The position numbers were made by a program, and so were the translations under genes. The notes under the pieces are model-generated. The model was not told the DNA's origin and searched no databases. It worked only from the letters and a program-made list of their open reading frames with translations. Below are positions 6,223 through 13,201 of a DNA stretch of 14,843 bases, one piece after another. This stretch comes from Candidatus Hydrogenedentota bacterium (GTDB lineage Bacteria; Hydrogenedentota; Hydrogenedentia; Hydrogenedentales; SLHB01): contig SLHB01000204.1 of NCBI GenBank assembly GCA_007136375.1, positions 1 to 14,843 of the forward strand, in the 5' to 3' direction. Each line of letters starts with the position of its first letter. Positions within the stretch are counted from its first letter, which is position 1.

Positions 6223-6960
6223 TTGGAACCGTCCCACACATACGGGGGCTGGCTGGACCGGGTCGACCCCCGGGTCCGGCTTCTGGCCGCCTTGGCTTTC
6301 TCAATACTCCTGGCCATGGAAACACGCTGGGCCGTCCTGGGCGGCGCGGCCGCCGTGGCCTGCGCCATCGCCGTAACGGCGAGCATGCCCACGGGCGCCT
6401 TTCTGAAGCGGCTTATCCCCGTGAACATCTTCGTCCTCGGCCTCTTCGTTTTCGTGCCGTGGAGCACGGAGGGGACGCCGTTGTGGCGCGCCGGCGGCTT
6501 TGCGTACACAGCGGAAGGCCTGGAGCTCGCCGCCACCGTGGGCCTGCGCGCCAACGCCATCGTCATGACGGCGGGCGCCCTGCTCGGCGCCCTGGATCCG
6601 CTAACGCTGTCGTCCGCCATGCGCCGGCTCGGCGCGCCGCCGAAGCTGTGCCTCCTCTTTGTCTTGAGCACCCGCTATATCGGCCTGTTCCGCCAGGAGT
6701 ACCTGCGCCTGTTCCGCGCGGCGCGGGTGCGTTGCTTTGAACCCGGCGCGAACTGGCGCACCCTTCAGACCCAGGGCCACCTCGTCGGCGCGCTCTTGCT
6801 GCGCAGCATGGACCGCGCCGACCGCGTCCTAGCCGCCATGCGCTGCCGGGGTTTCCACGGTGAGCTGCCCGCGCCTCCGGGCCGGCCATGGTCGATCCAC
6901 GACGCCGCTTTCGCCGCAGGCGCTACAATCGTGTTCGCGGGGGTGTTGTGGACGCCATAA
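6223..6960 (+). CDS. cbiQ: Energy-coupling factor transporter transmembrane protein CbiQ/NikQ (T component)
   Basis: A 245-residue T component that links the ATPase to the S component. It starts near the conserved GGWLDRVDPRVRLLAAL segment and has four to six membrane helices. It also carries the two cytoplasmic coupling motifs: one around RAARVRCFEP and the other SMDRADRVLAAMRCRGFHG, the latter matching the 'RA..V..AM..RGF' pattern that contacts the ATPase. The start codon is TTG at 6223. An in-frame stop, the nikL stop at 6211-6213, lies just upstream, and the first in-frame ATG would remove the conserved N-terminus, so TTG is effectively forced. AAAGGCGG lies about 13 bases before it, inside the end of nikL. 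Confidence 0.92.
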   Translation: MEPSHTYGGWLDRVDPRVRLLAALAFSILLAMETRWAVLGGAAAVACAIAVTASMPTGAFLKRLIPVNIFVLGLFVFVPWSTEGTPLWRAGGFAYTAEGLELAATVGLRANAIVMTAGALLGALDPLTLSSAMRRLGAPPKLCLLFVLSTRYIGLFRQEYLRLFRAARVRCFEPGANWRTLQTQGHLVGALLLRSMDRADRVLAAMRCRGFHGELPAPPGRPWSIHDAAFAAGATIVFAGVLWTP

Positions 6961-6971
6961 CCGGACCCATC

Positions 6972-7655
6972 ATGGAAATCGAAAGCCTTCGCTTCGGGTA
7001 CGGCTCCGCCGGCGCCGTTCTCAACGGCCTAAACTTGCGCCTCGTGCGCGGCGAGCGCATCGGCCTGACGGGGGCGAACGGCAGCGGCAAGTCCACCCTG
7101 TTCCAAACCATCGTCGGATTGCTCCGGCCCGAAGCAGGGTCCCTTCGGGTGTTGGGCGAATGCCGGAAAACGGAACGGGACTTTCAGGAAGTCCGCCGCC
7201 ATGTCGGCTTTCTTTTCCAAGACTCGGACGACCAGCTCTTCTGCCCAACCGTCGGCGAGGACGTCGCGTTCGGCCCCCGCAACTTGGGTTTCGGCCCGGA
7301 AGAAGCCCGCGCGCGGGCCTTGCGCGCCTTGGAGCAGGTCGGCCTCGCCGCGTTGGAGGATCGGATCAGCTACCACCTCTCCTTCGGCGAAAAACGCCTC
7401 GCCGCTCTCGCCGCCGTACTCGCCATGGACCCGCAAGTCCTGCTCCTCGACGAGCCCACCGCGGGACTGGACGAGGTCATGGAGGAACGGGTCGCCACAC
7501 TCATCGAGGCCCTTCCCCAAGCCATGATCATCAGCTCACACAACCACCCCTTCCTCGCCCGCGTGGCCACGCGCAACGTGCGCCTGGAAGATGGCCGCGT
7601 TCACGCCATCCATCTCTCCGGCCGCGCCGACAGCCGCCCCGCCACCGCGGGCTAA
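6972..7655 (+). CDS. cbiO: Energy-coupling factor transporter ATP-binding protein CbiO/NikO
   Basis: A 227-residue ABC ATPase, the last gene of the operon. It has Walker A GANGSGKST (34-42), a Q-loop with the CbiO-type FLFQDSDDQLFCPTVGEDVAFGP (80-102), signature LSFGEKR (136-142, in place of LSGGQ), Walker B VLLLDEP (156-162) with AGLD as D-loop, and the switch histidine in SSHNHPF (188-194). Starts: ATG 6972 gives the family-typical beginning MEIESLRFGYG but has little ribosome site. GTG 6948 inside the end of cbiQ is an alternative, with translation coupled to cbiQ. The frame is open further upstream, but that Arg-rich part is not family-like. Only one ATPase gene is present, so it would act as a homodimer. 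No clear terminator follows. Confidence 0.92.
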   Translation: MEIESLRFGYGSAGAVLNGLNLRLVRGERIGLTGANGSGKSTLFQTIVGLLRPEAGSLRVLGECRKTERDFQEVRRHVGFLFQDSDDQLFCPTVGEDVAFGPRNLGFGPEEARARALRALEQVGLAALEDRISYHLSFGEKRLAALAAVLAMDPQVLLLDEPTAGLDEVMEERVATLIEALPQAMIISSHNHPFLARVATRNVRLEDGRVHAIHLSGRADSRPATAG

Positions 7656-7752
7656 CCCGGCAACGTTCTTCGCGTCCCGCCAATCCCCCGCAAACCACCC
7701 GCCACAATCCGCGCGCTTTTCCGGCGCTTTCCGCGCTCAGTGCGTCTTGCGC

Positions 7753-7781
7753 TTGCACCGCGAAAACCAATACTATAAAAT
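7753..7781 (+). promoter_or_regulatory. Possible promoter for the prepilin-like gene
   Basis: TTGCAC (7753-7758, weak) and TAAAAT (7776-7781, 5/6) are 17 bp apart in the 270-bp gap after cbiO. The AT-rich patch TACTATAAAAT stands out in GC-rich DNA. Start of transcription would be near 7788. A short perfect inverted repeat GAAAT-G-ATTTC follows at 7795-7805. Confidence 0.35.
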
Positions 7782-7830
7782 CGCGCTTATCGTAGAAATG
7801 ATTTCCCGAAACGGCGGCCTGCGCCCCGGA

Positions 7831-7840
7831 GGGAGGTGAT
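7831..7840 (+). promoter_or_regulatory. Unusually complete Shine-Dalgarno sequence
   Basis: GGGAGGTGAT contains GGAGGTGAT, a nine-base complement of the 16S rRNA 3' end and by far the strongest ribosome site in the window. It lies about 90 bases before the ATG that fits the prepilin. A TTG at 7846 lies at ideal distance (nine bases after GGAGG) and an ATG at 7854 at a long distance. It therefore either drives a leader peptide or shows that the prepilin has a longer N-terminus than usual. Confidence 0.6.
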
Positions 7841-7845
7841 ACCGG

Positions 7846-7929
7846 TTGGGAAGATGCGGCTGTCCAGACGTGGAGCGTCGTCCGCGTCTGCAACGGAGAC
7901 GAACTCAACGCAGAGGCATTGGCCCATGA
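7846..7929 (+). CDS. Possible 27-codon leader ORF coupled to the prepilin gene
   Basis: TTG at 7846 is nine bases after the GGAGG of a near-perfect ribosome site and opens a 27-codon frame, very rich in Arg and starting (M)GRCGCPDVERRPR. It ends at TGA 7927-7929 and overlaps the prepilin ATG (7926-7928) as ATGA. The geometry is that of translational coupling. The peptide has no recognised family. The alternative is that the strong ribosome site serves the prepilin frame itself from ATG 7854 or GTG 7836, adding 24-30 residues before the usual start. Confidence 0.3.
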   Translation: MGRCGCPDVERRPRLQRRRTQRRGIGP

Positions 7930-9026
7930 CAAAGAGTAGACCGAGCGGCTTCACGCTCATCGAGCTCCTCGTCGTCATCGCCATCATCGGTATTTTGGCG
8001 GCGATCCTCCTGCCCGCCCTCGCGCGCGCCCGGGAGGCCGCGCGGCGGGCAAGCTGCGCCAACAACCTGCGCCAGTTTGGCACCATCTTCAAGATGTACG
8101 CCAACGAGTCCCGAGGTGAGATCTGGCCCGGCAATCAACGCACTCACTACTACAACAGCAACGATCTCGGGTTCCGGGGCGACGTCCTCCACCCCGATTA
8201 CTGGACGGACATCAACCTCAAGGTCTGCCCGTCGGACCCGCGGCGGGAGCCTTCCAGCAACAACCCCGGACTCGAGGAGGACCTGCAAGCCCAGTTCCAA
8301 CACATGACCCAAGTGCAGCAGCAAAACGGCACGCAGAACCATGCGGAGTCCGTCGTGCTTCGGGAGGCCTTCCTGTCCCACCCCGTTTCGTACGCGTACA
8401 TGGGCTTCGCCACGCAGACCATTTCGCAGATCTGCGACGTCATCGACATCCTCCATGGCGCGGTCCATCAGGCCGGAGACGGACCGGGACAGCCCGCGGA
8501 ACGGATAGACTACTTCCCCGGCCCAGAACACGGGGCGCCCCCGGAACTGACGGGACGCATCCAGTACTTCCTCCGCAAGGCCGACATGGATCTGAACGCG
8601 GGCGCGTGGCGGTACGGCCGTCACATCGATTACGGCAGCTACTTCCGTGACGACGACTTCAGCAATCTCGTCGAGAACAAGTCGACCTATCCCCGTCTAC
8701 GGGAGGGCATCGAGCGCTTCTTCATCACGGACATCAACAACCCTGGCGCCGGGGCGGAAGCCCAGAGCAGCCTCGCGGTGATGTGGGACTCCTGGGCCAT
8801 GCGCCACGACGATGACGACGTGCCCCACTACCGCACCGCGGGCGAGGCCAACCTAAACTTCAACCATGTGCCCGGCGGCAGCAACGTCCTGTTCATGGAC
8901 GGCCACGTGCGGTTCATCCGCTACAACGCCGAGTACCCCATCCAGTGGCTGGACGAAAGCAACTACCCCGAGGTGGTCGGCACGCAAGCGCACCGGGTGA
9001 TTCCCTGGGTCGCGGGCTACGGTTGA
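7926..9026 (+). CDS. Prepilin-like secreted protein with H-x9-DG-type C-terminus
   Basis: A 366-residue type II/IV pseudopilin-like protein. The class III leader MTKSRPSG|FTLIELLVVIAIIGILAAILLP is cut after Gly8 by prepilin peptidase and the new Phe is methylated; Glu5 of the mature helix is present. After the helix comes AREAARRASCANNLRQFGTIFKMYANE, then a large globular domain, and near the end FNHVPGGSNVLFMDGHVRFIRYN, the processing-associated H-x9-DG motif typical of Planctomycetes and relatives. Here ten rather than nine residues separate H and DG. Such proteins are abundant in these phyla and their substrates are mostly unknown. The start at 7926 gives the usual short leader; the upstream strong ribosome site leaves a longer form or a coupled leader ORF possible. 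A strong terminator follows 51 bases after the stop. The gene converges on the anti-sigma gene. Confidence 0.9.
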   Translation: MTKSRPSGFTLIELLVVIAIIGILAAILLPALARAREAARRASCANNLRQFGTIFKMYANESRGEIWPGNQRTHYYNSNDLGFRGDVLHPDYWTDINLKVCPSDPRREPSSNNPGLEEDLQAQFQHMTQVQQQNGTQNHAESVVLREAFLSHPVSYAYMGFATQTISQICDVIDILHGAVHQAGDGPGQPAERIDYFPGPEHGAPPELTGRIQYFLRKADMDLNAGAWRYGRHIDYGSYFRDDDFSNLVENKSTYPRLREGIERFFITDINNPGAGAEAQSSLAVMWDSWAMRHDDDDVPHYRTAGEANLNFNHVPGGSNVLFMDGHVRFIRYNAEYPIQWLDESNYPEVVGTQAHRVIPWVAGYG

Positions 9027-9076
9027 TCCCCTCGCCGGGCGGGCGCCTCCCGGCCCATGCGCCATCCATCCGCAAC

Positions 9077-9114
9077 CCCCGGCGGCTCTTCCCGGAGCCG
9101 CCGGGGCCTTTCTT
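9077..9114 (+). terminator. Intrinsic terminator after the prepilin-like gene
   Basis: A perfect 12-bp GC-rich stem (9077-9088 with 9095-9106) around a six-base loop TTCCCG is followed by CCTTTCTT. The T-rich tail is only on the plus-strand side, so it acts mainly on the prepilin transcript. Confidence 0.8.
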
Positions 9115-9138
9115 CGGCAGGGCCGCCCGCCTCCAGCG

Positions 9139-11016
9139 TTAATACAGAAACGGCGCGGCCATCTCGTTGAACTCCTCGGGCGGAAGGGTGCGGACATGCC
9201 CATCGGCGAACGCCACGACGCGGTGCGCACCGTGGTCCGGCCCCACAATGATGGGGATGAACTGGCGCAGCGGCGCAACGCCCTCTTCATACGCTTCCGC
9301 CAGACGCGCCGCTTCCCCGGGCCGCGCCTGGGCCAACATCTCCCATAGCAAGGCGTCGTCGTCGAGATTGATCGCGGGAAAGACCAACTCGAAGGAGACG
9401 CCCGCTGGGTCTGTCCCCTCCTCGAAGGGCGAGGCCAGCGTCAACGGGTCCTGTAGGTAGCCCGGATAGACGCTGAACCAACCGGCGGGCGCGTGGCCCT
9501 CGTGCTCCTGGGCGAACATGAGGACCGTCAACGCGAGATGCCGCGCGCTCGCGACCTCCGTGACCGCCATGGCTTCAAGCTGGGCGCCGGAGTGTTCCTC
9601 TCCGTCCAGGGCCACGTACTCCGTCCGCATGGCCGTGCTGACGCGGTGTTCGAAGGGCGCGTCGCCATACCGCACGGTAAGCAGGCGCCCGGGCGCCGGG
9701 AACGCTCCGCCGAAGTGGGCCGCCACGGCTTCTTCGTAGGCGAAGAGACGTTCTTCCATGGGACGGTGAGGAAGGATGTCCGCGAAATCGGGGCGGCTGC
9801 CGTTCTCCGCCTCTTGCCGGGGATCCCAGAGGGATCGGCCCGCCGCATAGTCCAACTCCGCCGCGGCATCCAGGGCCGCCAGGTCCTCTTCCGCGAGCCA
9901 ATCCGGCGCGAGATCGCCAAGGGCCGCGGGGAAAGCGCCGCCGTGCTCGCGGGCATAGCGCTCCAGGGCGCCGGTCAGCGCCTCGAAGGCTCGAAGGGCT
10001 TGATTCAACCGCTCGTGCGCTTGGCCGGCGTCACGATCCATCCGGCTGAGTTCCAGCCCCGCCTTCTCCAACGTTTCCCATTGTCCGTCGCCGCTAGTGG
10101 CGGCCACAATCATCTCGCCCTCGAAGGCCGTCTGATTCGTGGAGAAGACGCCTTCCACGCGGAGCAGCGTTTCGCCCATCTCCGTGTCCACTTCCATCTG
10201 CAGGACGTTTCCCGTCAACGCGCCCTCGAAGCCAATCGTCTCCCCTATCCCAACGGCGGAGAACTCGGCCGTCACCCCCACGCCGTCTTGCTCGAACACG
10301 GCGCGTACGGGCTCTCCTACGGCCGTCAGCACGCCCTCCCACACACCCGCGATATCCAACGGCGCAACGGTGGACGCGGGCGCCTTGGCCAGCTCGAAAC
10401 GTTCGCCGCCGGCCGTCGTCAGCACGGCCCCGTCCCGCGTCACGCTTTCGAGCGTCACACCGGGGGCAACCTCGTCACCGGGGCGGTGGACCCGTTGCTC
10501 GCCCGTGTCCAGGTCAACGAGAACCGCGATGGGATGAGCGCCCGTCACCGACCCTGAGACCGCAAGGCGGGGCGGCGCCTCGATGGCGGGCGCTTCGTCC
10601 GCTTCGCCGCCGCCCGGCAAATCCCGCTCCGCCGGCGTCTCGCGGGGAACGGCAGGCCCCTCCGCCTCCACCCAGCCCGGGGCTTGCGGCGAAGTGGGCG
10701 CGGGCGCGCCAGGCCCCGCGAGCCACCACACGGCCGTGGCCGCCAATAAGGTCACGACGGCGGCGACCGCCGTGGCGCGGCGCCAGAATCCATGTGACGG
10801 GACGGCGGCTTCCGCCTCAAGGCGGGCGCGAAGCTCGCGCTGGAACGCCGGCGTCTCCATTGTCTCGTGCAACATGGCCCCTATCCTCCTCATCCGGGCG
10901 TAGCGGCGCGCGTAGGCGGGGTCCGTGGCCAGCCACTTCTCCACGGCCTTCCGCGCGGCCTCGTCCAGTTCGCCGTCGATGTACGCCGACAGTTCCTGAT
11001 CCCAGTCACGAGTCAT
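9139..11016 (-). CDS. Large anti-sigma-like transmembrane protein with secretion/pseudopilin-like periplasmic modules
   Basis: A 625-residue protein. Residues 1-60 form an anti-sigma domain of the zinc-finger-like fold without the Cys/His ligands (MTRDWDQELSAYIDGELDE, then LATDPAYARRYARMRRI). One membrane helix lies at about 81-101, then a Pro/Glu-rich linker to 149. Outside: 150-212 (VSGSVTGAHPIAVLVDL, RPGDEVAPGVTLESV) resembles the GspC/PilP homology region of type II secretion. Residues 218-325 are beta-rich (IAGVWEGVL). Residues 335-400 (ALERYAREHGGAFPAALGDL) and 488-620 (ARHLALTVLMFAQEHEGHAP to VVAFADGHVRTL) look like globular parts of H-x9-DG pseudopilins without the pilin helix. It would hold the upstream ECF sigma at the membrane. 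ATG 11016 overlaps the sigma gene by 11 bp. The N-terminal role is fairly secure from context; the periplasmic domain assignments are by eye. Confidence 0.75.
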   Translation of the reverse strand: MTRDWDQELSAYIDGELDEAARKAVEKWLATDPAYARRYARMRRIGAMLHETMETPAFQRELRARLEAEAAVPSHGFWRRATAVAAVVTLLAATAVWWLAGPGAPAPTSPQAPGWVEAEGPAVPRETPAERDLPGGGEADEAPAIEAPPRLAVSGSVTGAHPIAVLVDLDTGEQRVHRPGDEVAPGVTLESVTRDGAVLTTAGGERFELAKAPASTVAPLDIAGVWEGVLTAVGEPVRAVFEQDGVGVTAEFSAVGIGETIGFEGALTGNVLQMEVDTEMGETLLRVEGVFSTNQTAFEGEMIVAATSGDGQWETLEKAGLELSRMDRDAGQAHERLNQALRAFEALTGALERYAREHGGAFPAALGDLAPDWLAEEDLAALDAAAELDYAAGRSLWDPRQEAENGSRPDFADILPHRPMEERLFAYEEAVAAHFGGAFPAPGRLLTVRYGDAPFEHRVSTAMRTEYVALDGEEHSGAQLEAMAVTEVASARHLALTVLMFAQEHEGHAPAGWFSVYPGYLQDPLTLASPFEEGTDPAGVSFELVFPAINLDDDALLWEMLAQARPGEAARLAEAYEEGVAPLRQFIPIIVGPDHGAHRVVAFADGHVRTLPPEEFNEMAAPFLY

Positions 11017-11572
11017 GATTCGTCTTCCCGCCGGGATCGCCCACATATTGGCCGTCCCGGTCCAACAACTCCGCCAGGCGCCGGCGGGCGCGGTGAATCC
11101 ACACCTTCACGGCGCCCTCCGAAGCCGTCATGACGCGGGCGATCTCCGCGTAGCGCAGACCGCCGTATTCACGCAGGAGCAAGGCGCGCCGGTGATTCTC
11201 CGGCAGTTGCTCCAGCGCCTTTCCAATCTCCTGTTGCAGAAGGGGATCGCCGCTGGAAGCCGACGGCGCCGGCGCCATCGCATCCCCGGGAACGGGCCGG
11301 GCCCGCCGGCGAAGCAGGTCCACCGCGAGGTTGTGGGCGGCGCCGAACACGAGGGCGCGGGGCGAACCTTCCTTCCGCAGGCCGCCATCGCGCCATAGGC
11401 GAAAAACGCGGACCAGCGCGTCTTGGGCGAGATCCTCGGCGTCTTCTCTGGAATGGACCAGACGCGTCAGATACGCGTGAAGCGGCCGCTCCAGATCGGC
11501 GCACCACGCGGCGAAACGCGCCGCCGCGTCCCGCCGCCGGGGCGAAGGGAGCCGCCCGTTGCCCTCCGTCAT
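11006..11572 (-). CDS. ECF-family RNA polymerase sigma factor
   Basis: A 188-residue extracytoplasmic-function sigma factor. Region 2 lies at about 28-92, with YLTRLVHSREDAEDLAQDALVRVFRLW giving the typical D-E-D-x-x-Q core-binding segment. A short linker follows. Region 4 lies at about 118-172, with LEQLPENHRRALLLREYGGLRYAEIARVMTASEGAVKVWIHRARRRL as the -35-binding helix-turn-helix. ATG 11572 has GGAGGAGG six bases upstream; the frame stays open far upstream across another gene, but that is chance. The 3' end overlaps the anti-sigma gene by 11 bp, the usual sigma/anti-sigma coupling. An ECF-type promoter just upstream suggests autoregulation. The trigger and regulon are unknown. Confidence 0.92.
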   Translation of the reverse strand: MTEGNGRLPSPRRRDAAARFAAWCADLERPLHAYLTRLVHSREDAEDLAQDALVRVFRLWRDGGLRKEGSPRALVFGAAHNLAVDLLRRRARPVPGDAMAPAPSASSGDPLLQQEIGKALEQLPENHRRALLLREYGGLRYAEIARVMTASEGAVKVWIHRARRRLAELLDRDGQYVGDPGGKTNHDS

Positions 11573-11605
11573 TCCCAACCTCCTCCAACCCTCGTCCGCT
11601 TGGTA

Positions 11606-11632
11606 TACGCGCGGGCCCGCCCCTTTGTTACA
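11606..11632 (-). promoter_or_regulatory. ECF-type autoregulatory promoter of the sigma/anti-sigma operon
   Basis: On the minus strand TGTAAC (11632-11627) is followed after 17 bp by CGTA (11609-11606). This is the classic ECF promoter form, as in Bacillus SigX/SigW targets (TGWAAC-N16/17-CGTA/CGAC). Transcription would start near 11600, about 28 nt before the sigma ATG at 11572. No second copy of the pair was found upstream of other genes in the window. Confidence 0.55.
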
Positions 11633-11833
11633 CCCCGCCCGTATCGCCGCGCCGCCGCCCTCGGAACGCCCGCGCCCCGAATTGTACATGGGCGCGCGCG
11701 GTCTGATATCCTTTACGCCTTGCCAGCGGACCCACGCGCCACGGAGCATGCCGGCCCTGTCCGGGCTCCGGCCATTACCCCAAGACGCACCGCCATGACG
11801 GGTGGCGTGTGCATGGCCTCCGGGACGGCCGGG

Positions 11834-11867
11834 CGGAATGTTCCGTTGAGCCGGAAACGTTTCCCGG
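11834..11867. promoter_or_regulatory. Pair of inverted repeats, possible operator
   Basis: CGGAATGTTCCG (11834-11845) and CCGGAAACGTTTCCCGG (11851-11867, with a perfect 12-bp palindrome GGAAACGTTTCC at 11853-11864) have centres 19 bp apart, close to two helical turns. The central AACGTT is common in LacI-family operators. The pair lies about 150 bp before the polyamine operon and could control it; no regulator is identified. Confidence 0.35.
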
Positions 11868-12013
11868 CCCAACGGGCGCGAGTGGACCGCATTCAATCCA
11901 ATTTCGGACAAGTACGCCGCGAATACGGCGGCATGTGGGACGCGCTGGATCCCATCCGGGCGCCAACCGGCGCGGAAGCGCAACCCTTTCAGTGAAGGAG
12001 GACGCAGGGCGAA

Positions 12014-13201
12014 ATGAGCACGGTCTTGATCATCGGCGCGGGCGGCGTGGGCAACGTAACGGCCCATAAGTGCGCCCAGGTTCCGGAAGTCTTTTCCGAC
12101 ATCTGGCTGGCGAGCCGCACGCTGGAGAAGTGCGGCCGGATCAAGGAGAGCGTGCGCGCGCGCACGGGCCGGGAGATCCGCACGGCGCAACTGGACGCGC
12201 GGAACACCGCGGACGTGGCCAAGCTGATACGGCAAACTGGCGCCAAGCTGGTCATCCATGTCGCCCTGCCCTACGAGAATCTCACGATCATGGACGCGTG
12301 CTTGGAAGCCGGGGCGGATTACCTCGACACGGCCAACTATGAACCCCCTGATTTCCCCACCTACAGCTACAGTTGGCAATGGCCCTACGACGAGCCGTTC
12401 AAGGAGAAGGGCGTCATGGGGCTGCTCGGGTCGGGCTTCGATCCCGGCGTCACTAACGTGTACTGCGCCTACGCCCATAAGATCCACTTTGACGAGATTC
12501 ATTACGTCGACATCGTCGACTGCAACGCCGGCGACCACGGCCAGCACTTCGCCACCAACTTCAACTCCGAGATCAACATCCGGGAGATCACGCAGAAGGG
12601 CCGGTACTACGAGGACGGCGAATGGAAAGTCACCGAGCCCCTCGCCGTGAAGCAGACCTTCGACTTCCCGGGAATCGGCCCGCGCGAGGCCTGCCTCATG
12701 TATCACGAGGAGATGGAGTCCCTGGTCCATCACATCAAGGGGCTCAAGCGGATGCGCTTCTGGATGACCTTCTCGGAAAACTACCTGACGCACCTGCGGG
12801 TGCTGGAAAACGTGGGCATGACCCGCATCGATCCCGTCCTATACGAAGGCCACCCGGTGATTCCGCTACGGTTTCTCACCCAAGTGCTGCCCCAGCCGGC
12901 CTCGCTAGGCGAGAACTACGAAGGCATGACCTGCATCGGCTGCATTTTCGAGGGCGTGAAGGACGGGAAGCCGAAGAAGCTGTTCATCTATAACAATTGC
13001 CACCACAAGGAGACCTACGAGGAAGTGGGCTCTCAGGCGGTCTCCTACACCACGGGGGTGCCGGCGATGATCGGCGCCAAACTCATGTTGACGGGCGTGT
13101 GGCGCGCGCCCGGCGTGTTCAACATGGAGCAATTCGACCCTGAACCCTTCATGGAAGACCTGAACACGTACGGACTGCCCTGGCGGGAGAAGGAACTATG
13201 A
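12014..13201 (+). CDS. Carboxynorspermidine / carboxyspermidine synthase (saccharopine dehydrogenase family)
   Basis: A 395-residue cytosolic NADPH-dependent enzyme. It condenses aspartate beta-semialdehyde with 1,3-diaminopropane or putrescine to form carboxynorspermidine or carboxyspermidine. It has a Rossmann fold with GAGGVG (8-13) and ASRTLEKC (33-40), then VIHVALPYENLTIMDACLEAGADYLDTANYEP, and GSGFDPGVTNVYCAYA, all typical of this branch of the Lys1-like family rather than of lysine-pathway saccharopine dehydrogenase. The assignment is strengthened by the next gene, the cognate decarboxylase, which overlaps as ATGA. The start follows AAGGAGG at a slightly long spacing of about 12 bases. 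The two enzymes provide the spermidine route found in many bacteria that lack S-adenosylmethionine decarboxylase. Confidence 0.93.
   Translation: MSTVLIIGAGGVGNVTAHKCAQVPEVFSDIWLASRTLEKCGRIKESVRARTGREIRTAQLDARNTADVAKLIRQTGAKLVIHVALPYENLTIMDACLEAGADYLDTANYEPPDFPTYSYSWQWPYDEPFKEKGVMGLLGSGFDPGVTNVYCAYAHKIHFDEIHYVDIVDCNAGDHGQHFATNFNSEINIREITQKGRYYEDGEWKVTEPLAVKQTFDFPGIGPREACLMYHEEMESLVHHIKGLKRMRFWMTFSENYLTHLRVLENVGMTRIDPVLYEGHPVIPLRFLTQVLPQPASLGENYEGMTCIGCIFEGVKDGKPKKLFIYNNCHHKETYEEVGSQAVSYTTGVPAMIGAKLMLTGVWRAPGVFNMEQFDPEPFMEDLNTYGLPWREKEL

Larger units (their letters stand above)
11573..12013. other. 441-bp divergent intergenic region
   Basis: This gap separates the sigma gene (minus) from the carboxynorspermidine synthase gene (plus). 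It holds the ECF-type promoter at 11606-11632 and a pair of inverted repeats at 11834-11867. No convincing sigma-70 promoter for the polyamine operon was found; TTGTAC (11682-11687) with GATATC (11705-11710) is the nearest and is poor. The short open frames in it lack ribosome sites and family similarity. Confidence 0.6.

Noticed and set aside
9493..10557. 354-codon plus-strand frame antisense to the anti-sigma gene
   Set aside because: It is a GC-rich shadow frame with no ribosome site or recognisable domains; the minus-strand frame has clear domains and is coupled to the sigma gene.
11796..11995. 66-codon plus-strand frame just before the synthase gene
   Set aside because: It has no ribosome site and no recognisable similarity, and it overlaps the palindromic elements; it is probably non-coding.
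11573..12793. Long upstream extension of the sigma-factor frame across the carboxynorspermidine synthase gene (minus strand)
   Set aside because: The part upstream of 11572 lies antisense to a well-conserved gene, has no family similarity, and the ATG at 11572 has an excellent ribosome site.
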